Assembly (NCBI GenBank): GCA_025618425.1
Contig: CM046848.1
Span: 26,402,807 to 26,466,806 of the forward strand
Direction: 5' to 3'
DNA length: 64,000 nt
DNA from: Heliocidaris tuberculata
Taxonomy: Eukaryota; Echinodermata; Echinoidea; Camarodonta; Echinometridae
This document shows, piece by piece, positions 12,497 through 23,319 of the stretch. The notes beneath the pieces are model-generated. The model worked only from the letters and a program-made list of their open reading frames with translations, did not search any database and was not told the DNA's origin. Both the position numbers and the translations under genes were made by a program. Numbering within the stretch: position 1 is the stretch's first letter; every line of letters begins with the position of its first letter.

Positions 12497-12718
12497 GACC
12501 AGTTCTGTAATGTACACAAATTTATGCACACAAATTTATGCACACTTCTTCTCTGAACTATTCCATTAACCTGCTTTTTATAGATGAGCCTCAATGCTTG
12601 GAATCCAGTTTGCATACATTACTTGTCGCTATGTCCAGCAAGCTTTCAGGTTGTCAAGAACAACCTTTGTTTGAAAGGTATGCATAAAATTTGAATACAT
12701 TACCAAACCGGTCTATTG
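12497..12718 (+). mobile_element. ~225-bp MITE, copy A (ACCGGT-ended family)
   Basis: Contains the family landmarks ATTCCATTAACCTGC, CAGTTTGCATACATTACTTG, CTTTCAGGTTGTCAAGAACA and the right end AACCGGTCTATTG. Inserted inside the right arm of the foldback 11600-12748; removing it restores CAATTGCTTTGAGACA as found in the opposite arm. Confidence 0.8.
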
Positions 12719-12745
12719 CTTTGAGACAGTTTCTTTCTCAACGTA

Positions 12746-12962
12746 ATAGACCGGTTCTGTAATGTATTTAAATTTTATGCATACAAGGTTGTTCTTGACA
12801 ACCTGAAAGCTTGCCCGAGGCTTGCCGGACATAGTAACGAGTAATGTATGCAAACTGGATTCCAATCATTGAGGCTCAATTATAAAAAGCAGGTTAATGG
12901 AATAGCTCGTCACTAGGTACTCAGAGAAGAAATGTGCATAAATTTGTATACATTACAGAACC
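12746..12962 (-). mobile_element. ~225-bp MITE, copy B (ACCGGT-ended family)
   Basis: Inverted relative to copy A and separated from it by about 27 bp of foldback arm, so 12497-12962 forms a ~465-bp imperfect palindrome. Begins ATAGACCGGTTCTGTAATG and ends at TACATTACAGAACCC. Shares AAGGTTGTTCTTGACAACCT with the others (reverse orientation). Confidence 0.8.
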
Positions 12963-13575
12963 CACATTATCTCTCAAGATTTACATATTTATTCTTTTGA
13001 AGGGATTTTATAGTACATGTGGTTAAGATTGCTAACCTTATACATAAGGTCAGAAAAGTAGTTTTTAAGGCTAAATTTGAGGGTAACTACAAACTGTTCT
13101 GTTAATATGTGTTTGGGAGGATGGGTGAGTGTGTGGTTTGTTGTTGATGCAACTCGTAGAAACTTTGTGAATGATGCATGAAAGTGTGCCTTATCAAACA
13201 TACCATATAGGCTACATTTAAATGACTGAATTGTAGTGTAAAATATGTTGACAAAATATATATATACTAGTATTACCATTGCTTTTTTAAGTATACAAGT
13301 AGAGGGCTAAAAAAGATATAAAAAATATCAACCTTTAGTGGCCTCTCAAGGCTTGTTTTTAGGTGAAGTAATGGGAGTGAAAGACTTACATATTTTGTTA
13401 TATGAATTGGAATATTATATGGTGTGAGCAAGGATAACTGCATGGTTTGAGTATCATGTGAATTCATCATATTCATTATATGCTGCAGAAATGTATAATG
13501 TTACTGCAAAGCTGTGATTGTATAGAACTCTATGAATGAAAAATTGTTTGTTTGACTATAGTCATGCCTTTAAGG

Positions 13576-13835
13576 TAACGTGGAGGTGTAGTGGTCTAGT
13601 GGATAAGTCACTGGACTGATAAAGTACATGGTTCATGTCCCCGCCTCACCACTAATGTCCTTTGGCAAGACATTAATCTGCATTTGTCACTCTCCACCCA
13701 GGTGAGGTATGAGGTATATGGGTGGTGGTCAGAATCACTTCTTTGCATGCTGCCGCACCTTATCAGGGCAGCAGGGCAGGGCTACTGGTAATACTTTTCC
13801 AAAGCACTTTGGGTGCACATAAAGACGTAGAATGT
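13576..13835 (+). mobile_element. tRNA-derived SINE
   Basis: A-box GTGTAGTGGTCTAGTGG (13587-13603) and B-box TGGTTCATGTCCC (13629-13641) with tRNA-like spacing, then a body with ATGTCCTTTGGCAAGAC, CTCTCCACCCAGGTGAGG and CCAAAGCACTTTGGGTGCAC. The body is shared with the fragment at 16783-16999 and more weakly with 5757-5905. Confidence 0.7.
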
Positions 13836-13867
13836 GATTTAGGTTATTCAAGAATATAATATCAATC

Positions 13868-14102
13868 CAATAGACGGCTTCTGTAATGTATTCAAATTTA
13901 TGCTCATTTCTTCTCAGGACACCTAGTGACGAGCTATTCCATTAACCTGCTTTTCATAAATAAGCCTCAATGCTTTGAATCCAGTTAGCATACATTACTT
14001 GTTGCTGTGTCCGGCAAGCCTTGGGCAAGCTTTCAGGTTGTCAAGAACAACCTTTGTTTGAATGGTATGTTGAATTTTAATTACATTACCGAAGCGGTCT
14101 AT
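13868..14102 (+). mobile_element. ~230-bp MITE, copy C (ACCGGT-ended family)
   Basis: CAATAGACGGCTTCTGTAATG left end, GAAGCGGTCTATT right end, with the same internal landmarks as copy A (ATTCCATTAACCTGC, CTTTCAGGTTGTCAAGAACA). Confidence 0.8.
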
Positions 14103-14940
14103 TTTATAGTGCTTTTTTTATTTGTGAAAATACTCATTGAAAAATCAGTATCATGCCAAAAGCTATGGAAACTAAGATAGTGGTGTAATGGTATGTCATT
14201 GAAAGTTCTCCTATCATTATGGTGATACGATTTTAGTGTTATTTTTAATGTCATACAAATACAATTCTTATTGTAACAGTAATTTATCCTTTTTTATACT
14301 AACTGTGGGTCATTTTTCTTTAAAATTTCAAGGTTGCTTTTTTTTTCTTACATTCTAAGAATATTGGTAAGCAATTCAGTTATCACAATCATGTCCAAAT
14401 GCTGAACAATTGAACTTTAAAGGGGTTACCCAATGCTGAAACAATGTTAGTTCATTTAAAAGATCATGATTTTATTAGAAGAAAATCATCTGCCTTAAAT
14501 TTTTTTTATAATTCGTGTTGCCAGAAAATCCCCGAAATATGGTAAGATTTCAGGATATTTTGGCCCCTCAGCTGTGTCCCAATTTCAGCTAGGTAACCAC
14601 AATGACCTCAAAGTGGTTACCTTGTCGCGCAATTATAGAGATGTAATATGTTATTGTAATGTTCACACATTTTAATAAATTCTGAGGTGATGCACAGGGA
14701 ACATGGAATTGTCGTAGGTTGATTTCTGTAGTCTTTTAAATCGTGTTCAAAGTAAAAATATGATTTTTCACATAGCTTTGTACTGGACACATAACAACAT
14801 TGTTTGCATTGTCTACCTCAAGCCATCCATATAATCTATCACCATTGATCTGAGGCAAATCATGAAATTGTAATGTCAAGTTATATTATGCAAATAAACT
14901 TGACTTTGAAGAACAATGTAGTTTAGTTTCTTTCTCGCAG

Positions 14941-15050
14941 TATTGAATTGAATTGAATTGAATTGAATTGAATTGAAATGAATTGAAATGAATTGAATTC
15001 CATTTAAATGAATTGAATAGAAATTAATTGAAATGAATTGAAATGGTTGA
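14941..15050. repeat. (GAATT)n pentanucleotide repeat
   Basis: About twenty imperfect GAATT/GAAAT units. Confidence 0.9.
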
Positions 15051-15245
15051 TAAAAACAACGAAACATGTAGCCTGAAGGCTGATACTGTTTTCTGTACAA
15101 AACAAATGCATAGATAAGAAGATCAACACTTCATATAAAGATTGGATCATAATACAACACAGTAAAAAATAAAATACACTGTATTAGAAATTTATTTCTA
15201 AAATGATATATGGTATGTGCGCTGATGTGATTGTATATTTATATA

Positions 15246-15388
15246 ATATTGAATGGCTTTGAGTGGGATACAAGGGTATATCGCACGAGCTATGAGCATA
15301 TTTCACGAGTTGGCACGACGAGTGAAATATTTTCAAAGCGAGTGCGATATACCCTTGTGTCCCACGAAAGAAAAGTCATTCAATATTA
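15246..15388. mobile_element. hairpin MITE
   Basis: Ends ATATTGAATGGC and GTCATTCAATAT. Inner pairing of GGGATACAAGGGTATATCGC with GCGATATACCCTTGTGTCCC gives a 143-bp interrupted palindrome. Non-coding. Confidence 0.75.
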
Positions 15389-15673
15389 TTATTATTAATT
15401 GTATGAAACCTAGTTCCTCAATTTTCACCATTACACGTGCTTATGTTTTTGTATTAACTTCAACATAAAACACAGGTAGAAAAACATTTTAGTCCTTACC
15501 CAAGCATTTTGCAAGGGCTGCGCGCATTCCATTGTCTTGACCTTTGCGTATTTAAACGCGTATTCACTTTTTTACGTGTCATGCGCACCCCAAACCACTC
15601 CGAAAATGAAATGCAAATTTACAAGGCAACTGAACAATGGAAGGGTCCAGAAGGGAGTCCTATTGTCAAATAT

Positions 15674-15825
15674 TCTTTTCCCTTTTCCCTTTCCTTCTCT
15701 CTCTTTTCCCCTTTTTCTTTTCTCTCTCTTTTCCCCTTTTTCTTTTCTCTCTCTTTTCCCCTTTTTCTTTTCTCTCTCTTTTCCCCTTTTTCTTTTCTCT
15801 CTCTTTTCCTCTTTTCTTTTGTATT
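15674..15825. repeat. 25-bp pyrimidine minisatellite
   Basis: About five near-identical 25-bp units of form TTTTCCCCTTTTTC + TTTTCTCTCTC. The open frames across it in several frames are an artefact of the repeat. Confidence 0.9.
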
Positions 15826-15841
15826 ATTTTTTTTCTTCATC

Positions 15842-15902
15842 TGATTGCAGGAGGGGGGGGGGGCATGTCCCCCCTGTGCCCCAGGCCTGTAGCTACACTA
15901 CT
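15842..15902. mobile_element. right end of a hAT-like element
   Basis: A poly-G stretch, then GCATGTCCCCCCTGTGCCCC and terminus GTAGCTACACTACTG. The same layout recurs at 61575-61621 (ACATGCCCCCTGTGCCCC then GCCACACCACTG). Left end not located. Confidence 0.4.
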
Positions 15903-16204
15903 GAGTAACAATAAGGATAATAAGTGTGATCATGAACATGTATGGCATTGCTGAAATGGTGTCTGAATGAAATGCATTGCTCAAAATTTGTCGGGGAGTA
16001 AAAAGTGACAAAGAAAACGCTCCTGTTCTCCTGAATCATAATTGCCATATTTCATGGGCTGGGGAAGGGCTTTTATAAAGGGAGGGGCGGCACAAACAAA
16101 AGGGGGAATTTAGGGGGAAAAATGACCCATAAAGGGTTAACACAAAACCAAAAAATTACGATTCTGAGACATCGGCATACCCACCATTCTGATTAATATT
16201 ACCC

Positions 16205-16405
16205 AACATCCTCCTCTCTCTCTCTCTCTCTCTTTCTTTTTCTCTCTCTCTCTTTCTCTTTCACTCTCTCTCTCTCTCTCTCTCTCTCACTAGTTTATCT
16301 CTATCTATCCCCCTCTCTCTCTTTCTTTCACTCTCCTCTTTCACCTCATTTTTTTCCCCATTTACCTCTCGCATTCTCTTCTCTCTTTCTATTGTTTAAT
16401 ACTTT
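16205..16405. repeat. (TC)n-rich tract
   Basis: CT dinucleotide runs with interruptions; no other content seen. Confidence 0.85.
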
Positions 16406-16782
16406 TTATTTGTAACTCTTCATCCACAAAATTATGAACAATTTAAAGTAATATATAATAGACAAAATCATAATAAAAATGATAACATCGAAAGTTTCAC
16501 GCAACAAAAGTCTGAAATTTTGATCTATAATATTATTTATCTTTTTATTGCATTCATTTCCCTTGCTGCGAAATACAAAATAAAATATATTATAAATTAT
16601 ATGACAAGAGGTGGCGGTATTGCAAAACTATCAACTGTGGCCAATATTTTACTGTTTCACTTACAACTCTGCTAAACGCTGCTTTCTCCATAGCAAGATC
16701 AATATCGTTCTACTAATGCTAGGTGATAAAAGCAAAGTGTAAACTAGGTATGAAAGGAGATTTAGAATAATAATGTTCTGTT

Positions 16783-16999
16783 CTTGTATAGCGCGTATCA
16801 CATTATGATATAACGTCTCTATGTGCTTCCAAAAGACTTTGGATATTATTACCCCAGCTTTAACCCCGGCAACCGTAGCGCTCGGTGCATTCAAGGAATA
16901 TATCAGGTACCCATTTACTTCACCTGGGTCGAGTGTGGCAAATGTAGATTAATGTATTGCCAAAGGACGTTAGTGCTGCAGAATCACAGTCCGGGGACT
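16783..16999 (-). mobile_element. SINE fragment, same body as 13576 SINE
   Basis: Reading the minus strand: CTAACGTCCTTTGGCAATAC, CACACTCGACCCAGGTGAAG, TAATATCCAAAGTCTTTTGG then AGCACATAGAGACG, parallel to the body of the 13576 SINE. The tRNA head is decayed or lost at a poly-C tract. Confidence 0.6.
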
Positions 17000-17231
17000 T
17001 ATCCCCCCCCCCCCCTCCAGACCACAACACCTCTCTAAACTTGACAGAATATCGTTCTACCATTCAGAATATAGGTTTGTGTTCATTCTGTTTAAAGGAC
17101 AAGTCAAAATCGTGAATGATATTTTGAATCATCATAGAAGCTACGACTCTAGGCTATTGATACTCTTGTTACTAAATATACCTTTTTTATTCGTTATAAT
17201 CATTTGTTCCCGAAATTCTAACAATAAACAC

Positions 17232-17575
17232 CAGTGGCGGATTCAGGGGGGGGGGAATCCCGGCCCGTGCCCCCCCCCCCCCCCCTTTTGAGGGAAAACA
17301 ATGCAATGTGCCCCCCCCCCTATTTGCGATTGTGCCCCCCCCCCCTTTTCGAGCAGAAAACCTTTTTTTTTTTTTTTTTTTTTTTTGCTTGTCAGAGAAT
17401 TATGGAGGGGAACTGGACCCCATAACCCCCCCCCCCCCCCCCACTGAGCGACTTTTGGAGGGCTGGCGAGAGACCAAAAAAATATGGGTCTCCCTCCAAG
17501 CAGTTTCCCAAAGTTGACAATCCTGCATTTGTGTGCCCCCCCCCCCCCTTATACGAAATCCCGGATCCGCCCCTG
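17232..17575. mobile_element. hAT-type non-autonomous element with 8-bp TSD
   Basis: Starts CAGTGGCGGATTCAGG and ends CCCGGATCCGCCCCTG (reverse complement CAGGGGCGGATCCGGG). Perfect 8-bp repeats ATAAACAC lie at 17224-17231 and 17576-17583. Interior is mainly poly-C and poly-T with GCTTGTCAGAGAATTATGGA, as in the element at 11979. The short ORFs inside are homopolymer artefacts. Confidence 0.85.
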
Positions 17576-17711
17576 ATAAACACCATTAAAACAATTGACG
17601 CAAATCCTATACCTGGACTGATTTCTACGATTTATCCTTTAGAATTACAGAAGCTTTGTTATTTCTTATGACGGTATTGCAAATGTCTATTATTATAATT
17701 TAAACGGTTCC

Positions 17712-17913
17712 ATGACATTTGCTCCTGCGACAATTGCTCCGGTCTAACTTTGCCATGTTAATCCTAAACCTAAACCTAACCCTAACCCTAACCCTAATTA
17801 TAATCTTCACATTGTCCTTAACAAAAGAACAAATCATGGCATTGACCTTAACCTTTGACCTTCCGAGATATAGACGGAGGAGCAAATGTCGCAGGAGCAA
17901 ATGTTGTGTCACC
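17712..17913. mobile_element. MITE with telomere-like (CCCTAA)n core
   Basis: Inverted ends: CATTTGCTCCTGCGACAATT on the left, GTCGCAGGAGCAAATG on the right. Between them lies CCTAAACC passing into (CCCTAA)3-4 at about 17767-17797. A second, interrupted member is at 60955-61325. Confidence 0.7.
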
Positions 17914-18875
17914 AATTTAAACACAACTTTCGCGTACTCGGTTAAACACAATAGTAATCATCCTTCAGGCTTGGAAAAAAATTATTACAGTATATTGGCA
18001 GGTTCAGAAGTAGATATCATGATCTCATTCTCTCAAAGAAATGAATTGAAATGGAATGTTCTGAATATTCGATATAAAATAGTATAATTATTATTTCAAT
18101 AATTTCAGTTATGTATTCATTTGATGAACAAAATAAATAGTATTTACAACATGTACACACAGCATAGTAACAAGCAGTTTTGCACGCTTTCTGCAAAGAA
18201 TTAAAACAGTTTAGAATGTATGAGGCAAGCAATGTTAGTGACGTATTCCAACTATTTCGTTTTAAGAAAGACACAATCTTGATTGTTTGGACATAAGTTT
18301 TACGGTTGCGTTCCCAGATATCAAGGAAAATCAATCACTTCTTTCTGAAGCAATTTTTTTTTTTTTTCATAATTATGCATGTCACATTTTCCAACAAAAT
18401 GTTGTCAAGATATTTAATGTCGGGATCATGATTATAAAAAAAAAAGTGAATTTTGTTGAAATGCCCCTCCCGTTTATCTAATTTTCCTTGTTTCATTCAT
18501 TCGCGCACCTAGAATACAGAAATTTGTCTTCAGTTAAAATGAAATAATAATAAATGATAAAAGAGTTCTGAATATATGTAATGATAAAACAAATCAATTT
18601 GTTTCAAAAACAATTACATCAATACATCTTGAAATCAATATAACCATAACTGATCATGGTTGTTCATGCACTCTGTCCAAAAATATAACAGTTGTGAGCA
18701 AAAATAAATTACTTAGGTACTATTTACAATGGAATGCACAAGTACTATACACGACAGGGATAGAGTATCAAAGTGGTTAAACACCCAGAAGCTGTTGTGG
18801 TCGATTGGTCACTCTGTGCAGAACTACAAGGTTGAAAAGAAAGATTAGAAAACATTCTGACTGAAATATACCCAA

Positions 18876-19000
18876 GGACCGGCCACACTGGATATTGTGG
18901 TACGTGCGCCTGTAATCCAGCTAACAGTGGAAGTTATAAAATGATTCAGCGGACCCAGGTTCGAGACTGAGTCACGTCTGTCGGAGGTTGGTCCCCAAAC
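18876..19000 (+). ncRNA. 7SL/Alu-domain-like segment, probably a SINE or pseudogene
   Basis: GGCCACACTGG...GTGGTACGTGCGCCTGTAAT followed by CCAGCTA resembles the 5' Alu domain of SRP (7SL) RNA, including the conserved UGUAAU motif. Later GGACCCAGGTTCGAGACTGA recalls either the SRP RNA or a tRNA B-box. Too diverged to be called a functional SRP RNA gene. Confidence 0.3.
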
Positions 19001-19040
19001 GTAAATAATCATATCTCATTGATACACGTCTGTAAAAACC

Positions 19041-19277
19041 CAATAGACCGGTTTACTAAGTTATTCAAATTTATGGATGTTTCTTTCCGGAGGACCTAGT
19101 GACCAGGTATTCCACCAACCTGTTATTAATAAATGGACTACAATACTAGGAATCCAGTTTGCATACATTACTTGTTGCTATGTCGGGCAAGCATCGGGCA
19201 AGCTTTCAGGTTGTCAAGAACAACCTTTGTTTAAAAAGCATGCATAAAATTTGAATATGTTAGTAAACCGGCCTATT
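19041..19277 (+). mobile_element. ~235-bp MITE, copy D (ACCGGT-ended family)
   Basis: Starts CAATAGACCGGTTTACTAAG and ends AAACCGGCCTATT; internal CAGTTTGCATACATTACTTG and CTTTCAGGTTGTCAAGAACA shared with copies A-C. Confidence 0.8.
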
Positions 19278-19655
19278 ACACACACACACACTGCATGCAG
19301 GAGAAGTGCGGTTGACGCATAACACATTTTGGAATTGACTGCGGAAGTTGAACACGTGACGTCATTCTGACGTATGATTGCGTCAGTCAGCGACTGGCGT
19401 TGTCTTTAGTAGCGTAGGTAATAATGCAATCCAAATGGCTCAACCTGATTATATGCATTGCACCGAGTGTGTACATCCCGTTGTTCCACTCTATATAGAT
19501 TGATGACCAGTAGATGCGGTTTCATTGCTTTATTTCTGTCTCTTTCGTTTTACCCCCCCCCCCCCTCTCTCTCTCTCTTTCCGTCTTTCTCTCTCTCTTT
19601 ATTATTAGAAAACATATTATTTTTGCTAGAGCCCGTCTGTCATTGTGACAAGATA

Positions 19656-19661
19656 TTTATT
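19656..19661 (-). promoter_or_regulatory. candidate PRDM12 polyadenylation signal
   Basis: AATAAA on the minus strand, about 200 bp past the stop codon. Further minus-strand AATAAA hexamers occur near 19600 and 19530, so the true site is uncertain. Confidence 0.45.
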
Positions 19662-19857
19662 AGCTAGCAGTTAGTTCATTTGTGCCGCGCATGACCCTTT
19701 TAATCAGATTTCTTGATTCTTTGAAGAAAAAAATCCAACATGTCTAAAGAAAAGGTGTAAGGATTGAGCTTCAGTACCTCCGGCTCATGAAAGGCGATAT
19801 TTCGAACGGGAATTAATGACAATTTTCCCCTTAACTTAATCGGAAAACTCAACTCCA

Positions 19858-20063
19858 TCAGACCTTGCCAGGCTCGGCAGGCTTGTAGGCAGGCACGGTG
19901 TGTGGTACGGGCTGGAGTGGGGGCCGCTGGATGGCCATGGGCATGGTGGTGATCGTTGAGCTCGAGTTCGGAGGTCGATGACGTGCGCTCTTCTGATGGG
20001 CTCGGAGACCGGCAAGCTGCGAGTAAGCGCTGTGACATACGTTACATCGGTAGGGCTTCTCAC
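19858..20063 (-). CDS. PRDM12: PRDM12 terminal exon, zinc finger 3 and C-terminus
   Basis: Acceptor ctgtacag. Encodes [20 protein letters not shown] then [11 protein letters not shown], a short Ser/Pro-rich tail ending EPGKV, and a stop at 19860-19858. A long (TTC)n tract (sense orientation) lies about 80 bp upstream of the acceptor. Confidence 0.94.
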
Positions 20064-23000
20064 CTGTACAGGGGAAATAGAACAAGATGACAAGAAGACT
20101 GTACTAAACTATAAGGTTAATAAGTATGAGCAGCACTAACATGAAGAAGAAGAAGAAGAAGAAGAAGAAGAAGAAGAAGAAGAAGAAGAAGAAGAAGAAG
20201 AAGAAGAAGAAGAAGAAGAAGAAGAAGAAGAAGAAGAAGAAGAAGAAGAAGAAGAAGAAGAAGAAGAAGAAGAAGAAGAAGAAGAAGAAGAAGAAGAAGA
20301 AGAAGAAGGAGGAGGAGGAGGAGGAGGAGAAGGAGAAGAAGAAGAAAGAAGGAGAAAAAAGAAGATGAAGAAGAAGAAGAAGGAGGAGGAGGAGGAGGAG
20401 AAGAAAGAAGAAGGAGAAAAAAGAAGATGATGGAGAAGAAGAAGAAGAAGAAGAAGATGAAGAAGAAGAAGAAGGAGAAGAAGTATAGAAGTAGAAGAAA
20501 TATAAGAGTTTTAATCGCATGTAGACATTAAAATTCATAATTTCTGGGGCCTGTAACATAAAGATATAAATCAATCTTACGACTGATATCAATCGTAAGT
20601 CTATGGCAAACCATGTACTGAAGAGTTACAATTGATCGTAAGATTGATTGTATCTCTTTATGGTACAGGCCCCTGATATAACATAAATGTTGTTTCAAAA
20701 TCATCTCAGAAATTGAATTTAAAAACACAAATGAGACGATATACAGAGAGAGACAGAGGAATAGTGAAATAGACCAAAGAGATCAAAAAATAATTTTCGG
20801 CTCTGAATCGTACTTTTATTTAAAAAATGTGTTTGCTACTTCGGTGATTGCATCAGTAAGTATGCAATGAAATGGACTTGGGTTCAAGCAGTTACATTCA
20901 GTTTCGACCTTAGCCAAAGTTGAAAAACGAACAAAATTGAGAAACAAAGAAAAGGACAAGTACTAGTATTATCCTCCAAAATGTTTGAACAAGCAAGGTG
21001 AAATCCGACTCGCGTTCAGTCTGGTGATCTATCTGTACTTTCATTATGATTGATTCACAATCGCGGTTTTTGAGCTAGATAGGCTAATTGAATTCGAAGC
21101 AACTGCAGCAAGTGGCTCCTTGACCTACTATCTTTTTGTTTCTTAAGTAGAACAAGAGTTAATCTTGTAATATGTCAACCACAGGGGGACGTGTGTCAAA
21201 GAGGGGCCGTATTACACGGCTGAGAGGGGGGCGAATTAAGAGAAAAACTAACGAAGTCGGAAAAGCTCGTGGCGTGTTTTCGCTCGGGAACAGAAGAAAA
21301 TAAAGAAAAATCCACCGTTTTTCTTTCTTGTTTCCCGATCCCTCTCTCTTGGATCCTATTCTCAGATTTCGGGGGATACATTTCTCGCAAGTCAACCCGT
21401 CAAGCTGCTGTAAGTTGTTGAGTCAATGTTACCAAGACAGGCGAAAACCATGTCACCTCTCAGCGCATGTCGTTATTATGCGCAGGACAAAATGCTATGA
21501 TAGGCCCCGCTAGCGCCATGCCCCAGTTGTCCCAGATTCGTTTTGTTCCTTCAGTCAGTGTATATTTCGTGCGCAATCAACTATGCAACCCACAAGTCAT
21601 ACGCTTTAAATCAGACCTTCTAAAATTCCATTTTCCCTATAGAAAGAAAAAAAGTCAGAAGTGAAAAGAAAGAAGGCAAGGGGGCAAATGCCAGAGTTTT
21701 GTCAGTTATGATTATCGCTGGTTGCAATCAAAACAATATCTTTTTCTCTCTCTTTCACAAAACGTAATATTTCCTTCTCGGCAATTCTGTATTATTCTAT
21801 TTCATTGGTCATCTCTGTGGCCCACTGGCCGCAGGGTTGGGGTATTGTTAAGAGGAGAATAGGGGGTATTATCGGGGGTAACCCATCCGTTATTCATCGC
21901 AATGGATAGGGGTGCGGTAGAGACCCCTCCTTTACCCTCCACGTGCCGGAGATGAGGTAATTGGTCAGGTGGAGGCGTTGGACGGTGTCGCCAATATTTG
22001 ACCACTCTTTCGAAAGGTTCTTGTTATCGATTTTGACCCACCATCGAGTGGGATAAAGAAAGAGAAAAAGAAAATTTTTGAAAAACACGATATTTTCTAT
22101 CATTTCTGTGTTCCTCTTTTGATATGTAGACGCCATCGGATACACAAATCAGAACAAGACTGCTCGTATACTCCGGTTCGAGGATTGAACGACACATGCT
22201 CAGGCGACAAGCGCTCCGCGGCTACCGCCAATCGAATTCCCAACTACAAAACAAAACACCTACGCTAAAAGCCCTAAACCTATAGAATTAGACGAAATGT
22301 TGCCGGGCAATGTGGGATTACCTGTTCGATCTTCATCTTCTTTTACATTTAATTATTTTGTACTCCTTTCCTTTTTATTCACCCACTCTTTCTACAATGT
22401 CGCTACTTTAAATTCTTTTCGATAATATTAATCCTTACTCTTCATAAAATCAACGATATTTATATGTATATAACAAAAAGAAAAGGAAATAAACTCTCCT
22501 TTTGCATAAACAAGACACCATTCTTTAAATTTATAAGCAAAGAAGAAGCTATATATGTGTGTAAGTGGATGGGGCGGTACATTGTACTCTTCAAAACATA
22601 TTATAATTTATCAATTCCTATAATTTTATAACCGGTTGTTTGCCTGCACTTATCAACGTATGGGATGTAATTTGAACTTTATATAAAATAAAAGAAAAAG
22701 AAAGGACAAATATATATATATATATATATATACATAATATAAAGAGGTACAAGAATAGGAGATTTATAGTCTTAAAGGTAGCAGAAGTGGGTAGTTGACT
22801 CAAATCAGGGGATAATTCATTATATTGAGAAGAAGCTCTTTACACGAATGATCTTTTAAAATAATTTGTTCTTGCCTTAGGTAAAGAGAGATTATTTTGA
22901 TTACGGAATGAATATGGCGAGGGTTTGGACTCAAGCGTGTCTTACACGTATTCAGGGGTCATGTTATTCAGTATTTTGTAAGTCAGAAGTAGCAAATGGA

Positions 23001-23286
23001 TTTTTCATTAATTTTCATGGATTATTGTTTCAATCTTACAGGAAATCATGAGGGTATATAGCAAACTTTATTCATATGCGGGGAGAGAGGCACTCCAAAT
23101 GTGCCGACAAATAGTGAACAATTGGATTATGCTCATATTATTTTGCCGACAGGATGTTGGATATCTGACAGAATCCATGATGTCATTATTAGCAGGGGTG
23201 CAGTATTACAACCTTCTTTGATCAATTTAATTGGAATAAACTTTAGGCTTGGTCTTGACCAAAGGAGGAGAAAACAAGGACTGAGG

Positions 23287-23319
<33 letters not shown>

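Larger units (their letters stand above)
11600..12748. mobile_element. foldback element with long arms, host of two nested insertions
   Basis: Left arm about 11600-11910 and right arm about 12160-12496 plus 12719-12748 are inverted copies (for example CACAAATTATTTTTCACCTT at 11864 against AAGGTGAACAATAATTTGTG at 12191; CATGAATGTTTGGCCTGAAC against GTTCAGGCAGAACATTCATG). The loop holds the hAT-type element 11979-12120 and the right arm is split by the MITE copy 12497-12718. A single related arm lies at 30573-30910. Confidence 0.75.
9749..19857. other. intergenic region between two convergent genes
   Basis: No supported gene. Contents: telomere-like GGGTTA stretch (9850-9910), foldback and nested MITEs (11.6-12.97 kb), SINEs (13.6 and 16.8 kb), hairpin MITE (15.25 kb), CT minisatellites (15.7-16.3 kb), hAT-type element (17.2 kb), telomere-cored MITE (17.7 kb), 7SL-like segment (18.9 kb) and a fourth MITE copy (19.04 kb). 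9910-11560 shows no recognisable feature. Confidence 0.6.

Noticed and set aside
15509..15954. Several overlapping Phe/Ser/Leu-rich ORFs
   Set aside because: Arise from the 25-bp pyrimidine minisatellite.
20104..20592. Poly-Phe/poly-Lys ORFs
   Set aside because: Artefact of the (GAA)n microsatellite.
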